This document shows positions 51,301 through 63,360 of a stretch of 64,000 bases of DNA, in pieces (the stretch's first letter is position 1; each line of letters opens with the position of its first letter). The stretch spans positions 2,728,001-2,792,000 of the forward strand of contig CM054115.1 in the NCBI GenBank assembly GCA_028673005.1, read 5' to 3'. The translations under genes and the position numbers were made by a program. The notes under the pieces were generated by a model that worked only from the letters and a program-made list of their open reading frames with translations, made no database searches and was not told the DNA's origin. This stretch comes from Tanypteryx hageni (lineage: Eukaryota; Arthropoda; Insecta; Odonata; Petaluridae).

Positions 51301-52229
51301 ATAGAGGTGGAGACTATAGAGTGGAGAATGGTAATGGGGGAAGCTATAGAATGAGGAACGATAGTAGAGGAGGCGATAGAGTGAGGAACGATCGAGGTGG
51401 AGGCGATAGACGGAGGAACGATAGAGGTGGAGGCTATAGAGTGGAGAACGTTTAGGGGGGAAGCGATAGGGGGAGGAACGATAGTAGAGGATGCGATAGA
51501 ATGAGTAACGATCGAGGTGGAGGCGATAGACGGAGGAACGATAGAGGTGGAGGCTATAGAGTGGAGAATGGTAATGGGGGAAGCGATAGAATGAGGAACG
51601 ATAGTAGAGGAGGCGATAGAGGGAGGAACGATCGAGGTGGAGGCGATAGACGGAGGAACGATAGAGGTGGAGGCTATAGAGTGGAGAATGGTAGTGGGGG
51701 AAGCGATAGAGGGAGGAACGATAGTAGAGGAGGCGATAGAGTGAGGAACGATCGAGGTGGAGGCGATAGACGGAGGAACGATAGAGGTGGAGACTATAGA
51801 GTGGAGAATGTTTAGTGGGGGATGCGATAGAGGGAGGAACGATAGTAGAGGATGTGATAGAAGAAGGAACGATCGAGGTGGAGGCGATAGATGGAGGAAC
51901 GATAGAGGTGGAGGCTATAGAGTGGAGAATGGTAATGGGGGAAGCGATAGAATGAGGAACGATAGTAGAGGAGGCGATAGAGTGAGGAACGAACGAGGTG
52001 GAGGCGATAGACGGAGGAACGATAAAGGTGGAGTCTATAGAGTGGAGAATTGTAGTGGGGGAAGAGATAGAGGGAGGAACGATAGTAGAAGAGGCGATGG
52101 AGGGAGAAACGATCGAGGTGGAGGCGATAGACGGAGGAACGATAGAGGTGGAGGCTATAGAGTGGAGAATGTTTAGGGGGGAAGCGATAGAGGGAGGAAC
52201 GATAGTAGAGGATTCGATAGAGGGAGGAA
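45399..52229 (+). repeat. 6.9-kb tandem duplication, right copy
   Basis: Begins at a junction near 45399, where the GATTCGATAG monomer is joined to a monomer matching 38463. Its contents follow the left copy: marker (46676-46705), cassette (about 47796-47870), modules (48913 and 50474) and GATGTGATAGAAGAAGG (near 51848). One monomer is absent near 48530. It ends near 52229, where GATCGAGG in the left copy corresponds to GATTGAGG here. Its right two thirds also belong to the overlapping 8.1-kb duplication. Confidence 0.88.
46676..46705 (+). repeat. HOR phase marker TATAGTATTC, copy 7
   Basis: Last marker pair in the window, GAGGGAGG subtype, 6,936 bases after the copy at 39740. None is present in the final 17 kb. 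Confidence 0.9.
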
Positions 52230-55200
52230 CGATTGAGGTGGAGGCGATAGACGTAGGAACGATAGAGGTGGAGGCTATAGAGTGGAGAATGGTAGTGGGG
52301 GAAGCGATAGAGGGAGGAACGATAGTAGAGGATGCGATAGAGTGAGGAACGATCGAGGTGGAGGCGATAGACGGAGGAACGATAGAGGTGGAGGCTATAG
52401 AGTGGAAAATGGTAGTAGGGGAAGCGATAGAGGGAGGAACGATAGTAGAGGATGCGATAGAGGGAGGAACGATCGAGGTGGAGGCGATAGACGGAGGAAC
52501 GATAGAGGTGGAGGGTATAGAGTGGAGAATGTTTAGGGGGGGAAGCGATAGAGGGAGAAACGATAGTAGAGGAGGCGATAGACGGAGGAACGATAGAGGT
52601 GCAGGCTATAGATTGGAGAATGGTAGTGGGGGAAGCGATAGAGGGAGGTACGATAGTAGAGAGGCGAAAGAGGGAGGAACGATCGAGGTGGAGGCGATAG
52701 ACGGAGGAACGATAGAGGTGGAGGGTATAGAGTGGAGAATGGTAGTGGGGGAAGTGATAGAGGGAGGAACGATAGTAGAGGAGGCGATAGAGGGAGGAAC
52801 GATAGAGGTGGAGGCTATAGAGTGGAGAATGTTTAGGGGGGAAGCGATAGAGGGAGGAACGATAGTAGAGGATGCGATAGAATGAGGAACGATCGAGGTG
52901 GAGGCGATAGACGGAGGAACGATGGAGGTGGAGGCTATAGAGTGGAGAATGGTAATGGGGGAAGCGATAGAATGAGGAACGATAGCAGAGGAGGCGATAG
53001 AGGGAGGAACGAACGAGGTGGAGGCGATAGACGGAGGAACGATAGAGGTGGAGGCTATGGAGTGGAGAATGGTAGTGGGGGAAGAGATAGAGGGAGGAAC
53101 GATAGTAGAGGAGGCGATAGACGGAGGAACGATCGAGGTGGAGGCGATAGACGGAGGAACGATAGAGTTGGAGGCTATAGAGTGGAGAATGGTAGTGGGG
53201 GAAGCGATAGAGGCAGGAACGATAGAGGTGGAGGCTATAGAGTAGAGAATGGTAGTGGAGGAAGAGATAGAGGGAGGAACGATAGTAGAGGAGGCGATAG
53301 AGGGAGGAACGATCGAGGTGGAGGCGATAGACCGAGGAACGATAGAGTTGGAGGCTATAGAGTGGAAAATGGTAGTGGGGGAAGCGATAGAGGGAGGAAC
53401 GATAGTAGAGGATGCGATAGAGTGAGGAACGATCGAGGTGGAGGCGATAGACGGAGGAACGATAGAGGTGGAGGCTATAGAGTGGAAAATGGTAGTGGGG
53501 GAAGAGATAGAGGTATGAACGATAGTAGAGGAGGCGATAGAGGGAGGAACGATCGAGGTGGAGGCGATAGACGGAGGAAAGATAGAGGTGGAGGCTATAG
53601 AGTGGAGAATGGTAGTGGGGGAAGCGATAGATCGAGGAACGATAGTAGAGAATGCGATAGAGGGAGGAACGATCGAGGTGGAGGCGATAGACGGAGGAAC
53701 GATAGAGGTGGAGGCTATAGTGTGGAGAATGGTAGTGGGGGATGCGATAGAGGGAGGAACCATAGTAGAGGATGCGATAGAGGGAGGAACGATTGAGGTG
53801 GAGGCGATAGACGGAGGAACGATAGAGGTGGAGGCTATAGAGTGGAGAATGGTAGTGGGGGAAGCGATAGAGGAGAAACGATAGTAGAGGATGCGATAGA
53901 GGGAAGAACGATCGAGGTGGAGGCGATAGACGGAGGAACGATAAAGGTGGAGGCTATAGAGTGGAGAATGGTAATGGGGGAAGCGATAGAATGAGAAACG
54001 ATAGTAGAGGTGGCGATAGAGGGAGGAACGATCGAGGTGGAGGCGATAGACGGAGGAACGATAGAGGTGGAGGCTATAGAGTGGAGAATGTTTAGGGGGG
54101 AAGCGATAGAGGGAGGAACGATAGTAGAGGATGCGATAGAATGAGGAACGATCGAGGTGGAGGCGATAGACGGAGGAACGATAGAGGTGGAGGCTATAGA
54201 GTGGAGAATGGTAATGGGTGAAGCGATAGAATGAGGAACGATAGTAGAGGAGGCGATAGAGGGAGGAAAGAACGAGGTGGAGGCGATAGACGGAGGAACG
54301 ATAGAGGTGGAGGCTATAGAGTGGAGAATGGTAGTGGGGGAAGAGATAGAGGGAGGAACGATAGTAGAGGAGGCGATAGAGGGAGGAACGATCGAGGTGG
54401 AGGCGATAGACGGAGAAACGATAGAGTTGGAGGCTATAGAGTGGAGAATGTTTAGTGGGGGAGCGATAGAGGGAGGAACGATAGTAGAGGATGCGATAGA
54501 ATGAGGAACGATCGAGGTGGAGGCGATAGACGGAGGAACGATAGAGGTGGAGGCTATAGAGTGGAGAATGGTAATGGGGGAAGCGATAGAATGAGGAACG
54601 ATAGTAGAGGAGGCGATAGAATGAGGAACGATCGAGGTGGAGGCGATAGACGGAGGAACGATAGAGGTGGAGGCTATAGAGTGGAGAATGGTAATGGGGG
54701 AAGCGATAGAATGAGGAACGATAGTAGAGGAGGCGATAGAGGGAGGAACGATCGAGGTGGAGGCGATAGACGGAGGAACGATAGAGGTGGAGGCTATAGA
54801 GTGGAGAATGGTAGTGGGGGAAGCGATAGAGGGAGGAACGATAGTAGAGGAGGCGATAGAGTGAGGAACGATCGAGGTGGAGGCGATAGACGGAGGAACG
54901 ATAGAGGTGGAGGCTATAGAGTGGAGAATGTTTAGTGGGGGAAGCGAGAGAGGGAGGAACGATAGTAGAGGATGCGATAGAATGAGGAACGATCGAGGTG
55001 GAGGCGATAGACGGAGGAACGATAGAGGTGGAGGCTATAGAGTGGAGAATGGTAATGGGGGAAGCGATAGAATGAGGAACGATAGTAGAGGTGGCGATAG
55101 AGGTAGGAACGATCGAGGTGGAGGCGATAGACGGAGGAACGATAGAGGTGGAGGTTATAGATTGGAGAATGTTTAGGGGGGAAGCGATAGAGGGAGGAAC

Positions 55201-55956
55201 GATAGTAGAGGATGCGATAGAATGAGGAACGATCGAGGTGGAGGCAATAGACGGAGGAACGATAGAGGTGGAGACTATAGAGTGGAGAATGGTAGTGGGG
55301 GAAGCGATAGAGGAGAAACGATAGTATAGGATGCGATAGAGGGAAGAACGATCGAGGTGGAGGCGATAGACGGAGGAACGATAGAGGTGGAGGCTATAGA
55401 GTGGAGAATGGTAATGGGGGAAGCGATAAAATGAGAAACGATAGTAGAGGTGGCGATAGAGGTAGGAACGATCGAGGTGGAGGCGATAGACGGAGGAACG
55501 ATAGAGGTGGAGGTTATAGATTGGAGAATGTTTAGGGGGGAAGCGATAGAGGGAGGAACGATAGTAGAGGATGCGATAGAATGAGGAACGATCGAGGTGG
55601 AGGCGATAGACGGAGGAACGATAGAGGTGGAGGCTATAGAGTGGAGAAAGGTAATGGGGGAAGCGATAGAATGAGGAACGATAGTAGAGGAGGCGATAGA
55701 ATGAGGAACGATCGAGGTGGAGGCGATAGACGGAGGAACGATAGAGGTGGAGGCTATAGAGTGGAGAATGGTAATGGGGGAAGCGATAGAATGAGGAACG
55801 ATAGTAGAGGAGGCGATAGAGGGAGGAACGATCGAGGTGGAGGCGATAGACGGAGGAACGATAGAGGTGGAGGCTATAGAGTGGAGAATGGTAGTGGGGG
55901 AAGCGATAGAGGGAGGAACGATAGTAGAGGAGGCGATAGAGTGAGGAACGATCGAG
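52230..55956 (+). repeat. Mosaic HOR block, end of the left 8.1-kb copy
   Basis: 52230 to about 54455 follows 21550-23986 (offset 30,680 then 30,469), with a GCGAAAGAGG cassette at about 52599-52672 and the GTAGAGAATGC marker near 53647. A single A is missing near 54463 (GGGGGAGCG in place of GGGGGAAGCG). From 54.5 to 55.18 kb the sequence is of the 4.3-kb HOR type. From 55.3 kb it is of the 14.0-kb module type, with TATAGGATGC near 55325. The block ends at the junction near 55957. Confidence 0.78.
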
Positions 55957-57032
55957 GTGGAGGCGATAGACGGAGGAACGATAGAGGTGGAGGGTATAGA
56001 GTGGAGAATGGTAGTGGGGGAAGTGATAGAGGGAGGAACGATAGTAGAGGAGGCGATAGAGGGAGGAACGATAGAGGTGGAGGCTATAGAGTGGAGAATG
56101 TTTAGGGGGGAAGCGATAGAGGGAGGAACGATAGTAGAGGATGCGATAGAATGAGGAACGATCGAGGTGGAGGCGATAGACGGAGGAACGATGGAGGTGG
56201 AGGCTATAGAGTGGAGAATGGTAATGGGGGAAGCGATAGAATGAGGAACGATAGCAGAGGAGGCGATAGAGGGAGGAACGAACGAGGTGGAGGCGATAGA
56301 CGGAGGAACGATTGAGGTGGAGGCTATGGAGTGGAGAATGGTAGTGGGGGAAGAGATAGAGGGAGGAACGATAGTAGAGGAGGCGATAGATGGAGGAACG
56401 ATCGAGGTGGAGGCGATAGACGGAGGAACGTTAGAGTTGGAGGCTATAGAGTGGAGAATGGTAGTGGGGGAAGCGATAGAGGCAGTAACGATAGAGGTGG
56501 AGGCTATAGAGTAGAGAATGGTAGTGGAGGAAGAGATAGAGGGAGGAACGATAGTAGAGGAGGCGATAGAGGGAGGAACGATCGAGGTGGAGGCGATAGA
56601 CCGAGGAACGATAGAGTTGGAGGCTATAGAGTGGAAAATGGTAGTGGGGGAAGCGATAGAGGGAGGAACGATAGTAGAGGATGCGATAGAGTGAGGAACG
56701 ATCGAGGTGGAGGCGATAGACGGAGGAACGATAGAGGTGGAGGCTATAGAGTGGAAAATGGTAGTGGGGGAAGAGATAGAGGTATGAACGATAGTAGAGG
56801 AGGCGATAGAGGGAGGAACGATCGAGGTGGAGGCGATAGACGGAGGAAAGATAGAGGTGGAGGCTATAGAGTGGAGAATGGTAGTGGGGGAAGCGATAGA
56901 GGGAGGAACGATAGTAGAGAATGCGATAGAGGGAGGAACGATCGAGGTGGAGGCGATAGACGGAGGAACGATAGAGGTGGAGGCTATAGTGTGGAGAATG
57001 GTAGTGGGGGATGCGATAGTGGGAGGAACCAT
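55275..57032 (-). other. Repeat-derived open frame spanning a duplication junction, 585 codons
   Basis: Starts at ATG from AACCAT at 57030-57032 and reads the Ser/Thr/Pro/Ile-rich 40-residue repeat throughout. The frame crosses the duplication junction near 55957 without closing and joins two segments that lie in separate frames elsewhere (47804-48841 and 48913-49725 types). A frame made longer by a recombination junction fits a passive repeat by-product better than a gene. Confidence 0.65.
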
Positions 57033-60000
57033 AGTAGAGGATGCGATAGAGGGAGGAACGATTGAGGTGGAGGCGATAGACGGAGGAACGATAGAGGTGG
57101 AGGCTATAGAGTGGAGAATGGTAGTGGGGGAAGCGATAGAGGAGAAACGATAGTAGAGGATGCGATAGAGGGAAGAACGATCGAGGTGGAGGCGATAGAC
57201 GGAGGAACGATAGAGGTGGAGGCTATAGAGTGGAGAATGGTAATGGGGGAAGCGATAAAATGAGAAACGATAGTAGAGGTGGCGATAGAGGTAGGAACGA
57301 TCGAGGTGGAGGCGATAGACGGAGGAACGATAGAGGTGGAGGTTATAGATTGGAGAATGTTTAGGGGGGAAGCGATAGAGGGAGGAACGATAGTAGAGGA
57401 TGCGATAGAATGAGGAACGATCGAGGTGGAGGCGATAGACGGAGGAACGATAGAGGTGGAGGCTATAGAGTGGAGAAAGGTAATGGGGGAAGCGATAGAA
57501 TGAGGAACGATAGTAGAGGAGGCGATAGAATGAGGAACGATCGAGGTGGAGGCGATAGACGGAGGAACGATAGAGGTGGAGGCTATAGAGTGGAGAATGG
57601 TAATGGGGGAAGCGATAGAATGAGGAACGATAGTAGAGGAGGCGATAGAGGGAGGAACGATCGAGGTGGAGGCGATAGACGGAGGAACGATAGAGGTGGA
57701 GACTATAGAGTGGAGAATGGTAGTGGGGGAAGCGATAGAGGGAGGAACGATAGTAGAGGAGGCGATAGAGTGAGGAACGATCGAGGTGGAGGCGATAGAC
57801 GGAGGAACGATAGAGGTGGAGGCTATAGAGTGGAGAATGTTTAGTGGGGGAAGCGAGAGAGGAAGGAACGATAGTAGAGGATGCGATAGAATGACGAACG
57901 ATCGAGGTGGAGGCAATAGACGGAGGAACGATAGAGGTGGAGACTATAGAGTGGAGAATGGTAATGGGGGAAGCTATAGAATGAGGAACGATAGTAGAGG
58001 AGGCGATAGAGTGAGGAACGATCGAGGTGGAGGCGATAGACGGAGGAACGATAGAGGTGGAGGCTATAGAGTGGAGAATGTTTAGTGGGGGAAGCGATAG
58101 AGGGAGGAACGATAGTAGAGGATGCGATAGAATGAGGAACGATCGATGTGGAGGCGATAGACGGAGGAACGATAGAGGTGGAGGCTATAGAGTGGAGAAC
58201 GTTTAGGGGGGAAGCGATAGGGGGAGGAACGATAGTAGAGGATGCGATAGAATGAGTAACGATCGAGGTGGAGGCGATAGACGGAGGAACGATAGAGGTG
58301 GAGGCTATAGAGTGGAGAATGGTAATGGGGGAAGCGATAGAATGAGGAACGATAGTAGAGGAGGCGATAGAGGGAGGAACGATCGAGGTGGAGGCGATAG
58401 ACGGAGGAACGATAGAGGTGGAGGCTATAGAGTGGAGAATGGTAGTGGGGGAAGCGATAGAGGGAGGAACGATAGTAGAGAATGCGATAGAGGGAGGAAC
58501 GATCGAGGTGGAGGCGATAGACGGAGGAACGATAGAGGTGGAGGCTATAGTGTGGAGAATGGTAGTGGGGGATGCGATAGTGGGAGGAACCATAGTAGAG
58601 GATGCGATAGAGGGAGGAACGATTGAGGTGGAGGCGATAGACGGAGGAACGATAGAGGTGGAGGCTATAGAGTGGAGAATGGTAGTGGGGGAAGCGATAG
58701 AGGAGAAACGATAGTAGAGGATGCGATAGAGGGAAGAACGATCGAGGTGGAGGCGATAGACGGAGGAACGATAGAGGTGGAGGCTATAGAGTGGAGAATG
58801 GTAATGGGGGAAGCGATAAAATGAGAAACGATAGTAGAGGTGGCGATAGAGGTAGGAACGATCGAGGTGGAGGCGATAGACGGAGGAACGATAGAGGTGG
58901 AGGTTATAGATTGGAGAATGTTTAGGGGGGAAGCGATAGAGGGAGGAACGATAGTAGAGGATGCGATAGAATGAGGAACGATCGAGGTGGAGGCGATAGA
59001 CGGAGGAACGATAGAGGTGGAGGCTATAGAGTGGAGAAAGGTAATGGGGGAAGCGATAGAATGAGGAACGATAGTAGAGGAGGCGATAGAATGAGGAACG
59101 ATCGAGGTGGAGGCGATAGACGGAGGAACGATAGAGGTGGAGGCTATAGAGTGGAGAATGGTAATGGGGGAAGCGATAGAATGAGGAACGATAGTAGAGG
59201 AGGCGATAGAGGGAGGAACGATCGAGGTGGAGGCGATAGACGGAGGAACGATAGAGGTGGAGGCTATAGAGTGGAGAATGGTAGTGGGGGAAGCGATAGA
59301 GGGAGGAACGATAGTAGAGGAGGCGATAGAGTGAGGAACGATCGAGGTGGAGGCGATAGACGGAGGAACGATAGAGGTGGAGGCTATAGAGTGGAGAATG
59401 TTTAGTGGGGGAAGCGAGAGAGGGAGGAACGATAGTAGAGGATGCGATAGAATGACGAACGATCGAGGTGGAGGCAATAGACGGAGGAACGATAGAGGTG
59501 GAGACTATAGAGTGGAGAATGGTAATGGGGGAAGCTATAGAATGAGGAACGATAGTAGAGGAGGCGATAGAGTGAGGAACGATCGAGGTGGAGGCGATAG
59601 ACGGAGGAACGATAGAGGTGGAGGCTATAGAGTGGAGAACGTTTAGGGGGGAAGCGATAGGGGGAGGAACGATAGTAGAGGATGCGATAGAATGAGTAAC
59701 GATCGAGGTGGAGGCGATAGACGGAGGAACGATAGAGGTGGAGGCTATAGAGTGGAGAATGGTAATGGGGGAAGCGATAGAATGAGGAACGATAGTAGAG
59801 GAGGCGATAGAGGGAGGAACGATCGAGGTGGAGGCGATAGACGGAGGAACGATAGAGGTGGAGGCTATAGAGTGGAGAATGGTAGTGGGGGAAGCGATAG
59901 AGGGAGGAACGATAGTAGAGGAGGCGATAGAGTGAGGAACGATCGAGGTGGAGGCGATAGACGGAGGAACGATAGAGGTGGAGACTATAGAGTGGAGAAT

Positions 60001-62018
60001 GTTTAGTGGGGGATGCGATAGAGGGAGGAACGATAGTAGAGGATGTGATAGAAGAAGGAACGATCGAGGTGGAGGCGATAGATGGAGGAACGATAGAGGT
60101 GGAGGCTATAGAGTGGAGAATGGTAATGGGGGAAGCGATAGAATGAGGAACGATAGTAGAGGAGGCGATAGAGTGAGGAACGAACGAGGTGGAGGCGATA
60201 GACGGAGGAACGATAAAGGTGGAGTCTATAGAGTGGAGAATTGTAGTGGGGGAAGAGATAGAGGGAGGAACGATAGTAGAAGAGGCGATGGAGGGAGAAA
60301 CGATCGAGGTGGAGGCGATAGACGGAGGAACGATAGAGGTGGAGGCTATAGAGTGGAGAATGTTTAGGGGGGAAGCGATAGAGGGAGGAACGATAGTAGA
60401 GGATTCGATAGAGGGAGGAACGATTGAGGTGGAGGCGATAGACGTAGGAACGATAGAGGTGGAGGCTATAGAGTGGAGAATGGTAGTGGGGGAAGCGATA
60501 GAGGGAGGAACGATAGTAGAGGATGCGATAGAGTGAGGAACGATCGAGGTGGAGGCGATAGACGGAGGAACGATAGAGGTGGAGGCTATAGAGTGGAAAA
60601 TGGTAGTAGGGGAAGCGATAGAGGGAGGAACGATAGTAGAGGATGCGATAGAGGGAGGAACGATCGAGGTGGAGGCGATAGACGGAGGAACGATAGAGGT
60701 GGAGGGTATAGAGTGGAGAATGTTTAGGGGGGGAAGCGATAGAGGGAGAAACGATAGTAGAGGAGGCGATAGACGGAGGAACGATAGAGGTGCAGGCTAT
60801 AGATTGGAGAATGGTAGTGGGGGAAGCGATAGAGGGAGGTACGATAGTAGAGAGGCGAAAGAGGGAGGAACGATCGAGGTGGAGGCGATAGACGGAGGAA
60901 CGATAGAGGTGGAGGGTATAGAGTGGAGAATGGTAGTGGGGGAAGTGATAGAGGGAGGAACGATAGTAGAGGAGGCGATAGAGGGAGGAACGATAGAGGT
61001 GGAGGCTATAGAGTGGAGAATGTTTAGGGGGGAAGCGATAGAGGGAGGAACGATAGTAGAGGATGCGATAGAATGAGGAACGATCGAGGTGGAGGCGATA
61101 GACGGAGGAACGATGGAGGTGGAGGCTATAGAGTGGAGAATGGTAATGGGGGAAGCGATAGAATGAGGAACGATAGCAGAGGAGGCGATAGAGGGAGGAA
61201 CGAACGAGGTGGAGGCGATAGACGGAGGAACGATAGAGGTGGAGGCTATGGAGTGGAGAATGGTAGTGGGGGAAGAGATAGAGGGAGGAACGATAGTAGA
61301 GGAGGCGATAGATGGAGGAACGATCGAGGTGGAGGCGATAGACGGAGGAACGATAGAGTTGGAGGCTATAGAGTGGAGAATGGTAGTGGGGGAAGCGATA
61401 GAGGCAGGAACGATAGAGGTGGAGGCTATAGAGTAGAGAATGGTAGTGGAGGAAGAGATAGAGGGAGGAACGATAGTAGAGGAGGCGATAGAGGGAGGAA
61501 CGATCGAGGTGGAGGCGATAGACCGAGGAACGATAGAGTTGGAGGCTATAGAGTGGAAAATGGTAGTGGGGGAAGCGATAGAGGGAGGAACGATAGTAGA
61601 GGATGCGATAGAGTGAGGAACGATCGAGGTGGAGGCGATAGACGGAGGAACGATAGAGGTGGAGGCTATAGAGTGGAAAATGGTAGTGGGGGAAGAGATA
61701 GAGGTATGAACGATAGTAGAGGAGGCGATAGAGGGAGGAACGATCGAGGTGGAGGCGATAGACGGAGGAAAGATAGAGGTGGAGGCTATAGAGTGGAGAA
61801 TGGTAGTGGGGGAAGCGATAGATCGAGGAACGATAGTAGAGAATGCGATAGAGGGAGGAACGATCGAGGTGGAGGCGATAGACGGAGGAACGATAGAGGT
61901 GGAGGCTATAGTGTGGAGAATGGTAGTGGGGGATGCGATAGAGGGAGGAACCATAGTAGAGGATGCGATAGAGGGAGGAACGATTGAGGTGGAGGCGATA
62001 GACGGAGGAACGATATAG
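55957..62018 (+). repeat. 8.1-kb tandem duplication, right copy
   Basis: Aligns with 47886 onwards at offset 8,071. The offset becomes 8,191 after the monomer that the left copy lacks near 48530. It contains two 1,561-base modules (57104 and 58665), the GATGTGATAGAAGAAGG module (near 60039) and a GCGAAAGAGG cassette (about 60790-60862). A GATCGATGTGG variant near 58141 is absent from the left copy. It ends at a 239-base deletion near 62019, relative to 53830-54068. Confidence 0.87.
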
Positions 62019-63360
62019 GTGGAGGCTATAGAGTGGAGAATGTTTAGGGGGGAAGCGATAGAGGGAGGAACGATAGTAGAGGATGCGATAGAATGAGGAA
62101 CGATCGAGGTGGAGGCGATAGACGGAGGAACGATAGAGGTGGAGGCTATAGAGTGGAGAATGGTAATGGGTGAAGCGATAGAATGAGGAACGATAGTAGA
62201 GGAGGCGATAGAGGGAGGAAAGAACGAGGTGGAGGCGATAGACGGAGGAACGATAGAGGTGGAGGCTATAGAGTGGAGAATGGTAGTGGGGGAAGAGATA
62301 GAGGGAGGAACGATAGTAGAGGAGGCGATAGAGGGAGGAACGATCGAGGTGGAGGCGATAGACGGAGAAACGATAGAGTTGGAGGCTATAGAGTGGAGAA
62401 TGTTTAGTGGGGGAAGCGATAGAGGGAGGAACGATAGTAGAGGATGCGATAGAATGAGGAACGATCGAGGTGGAGGCGATAGACGGAGGAACGATAGAGG
62501 TGGAGGCTATAGAGTGGAGAATGGTAATGGGGGAAGCGATAGAATGAGGAACGATAGTAGAGGAGGCGATAGAATGAGGAACGATCGAGGTGGAGGCGAT
62601 AGACGGAGGAACGATAGAGGTGGAGGCTATAGAGTGGAGAATGGTAATGGGGGAAGCGATAGAATGAGGAACGATAGTAGAGGAGGCGATAGAGGGAGGA
62701 ACGATCGAGGTGGAGGCGATAGACGGAGGAACGATAGAGGTGGAGGCTATAGAGTGGAGAATGGTAGTGGGGGAAGCGATAGAGGGAGGAACGATAGTAG
62801 AGGAGGCGATAGAGTGAGGAACGATCGAGGTGGAGGCGATAGACGGAGGAACGATAGAGGTGGAGGCTATAGAGTGGAGAATGTTTAGTGGGGGAAGCGA
62901 GAGAGGGAGGAACGATAGTAGAGGATGCGATAGAATGAGGAACGATCGAGGTGGAGGCGATAGACGGAGGAACGATAGAGGTGGAGGCTATAGAGTGGAG
63001 AATGGTAATGGGGGAAGCGATAGAATGAGGAACGATAGTAGAGGTGGCGATAGAGGTAGGAACGATCGAGGTGGAGGCGATAGACGGAGGAACGATAGAG
63101 GTGGAGGTTATAGATTGGAGAATGTTTAGGGGGGAAGCGATAGAGGGAGGAACGATAGTAGAGGATGCGATAGAATGAGGAACGATCGAGGTGGAGGCAA
63201 TAGACGGAGGAACGATAGAGGTGGAGACTATAGAGTGGAGAATGGTAGTGGGGGAAGCGATAGAGGAGAAACGATAGTATAGGATGCGATAGAGGGAAGA
63301 ACGATCGAGGTGGAGGCGATAGACGGAGGAACGATAGAGGTGGAGGCTATAGAGTGGAGA
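62019..63360 (+). repeat. Right 8.1-kb copy after a 239-bp deletion
   Basis: Aligns with 54,067-55,407 at offset 7,952, or 7,953 after the single-base loss near 54463. It begins close to a private GATATAGG variant (near 62013) and retains TATAGGATGC near 63277. It stops abruptly near 63360. Confidence 0.82.
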
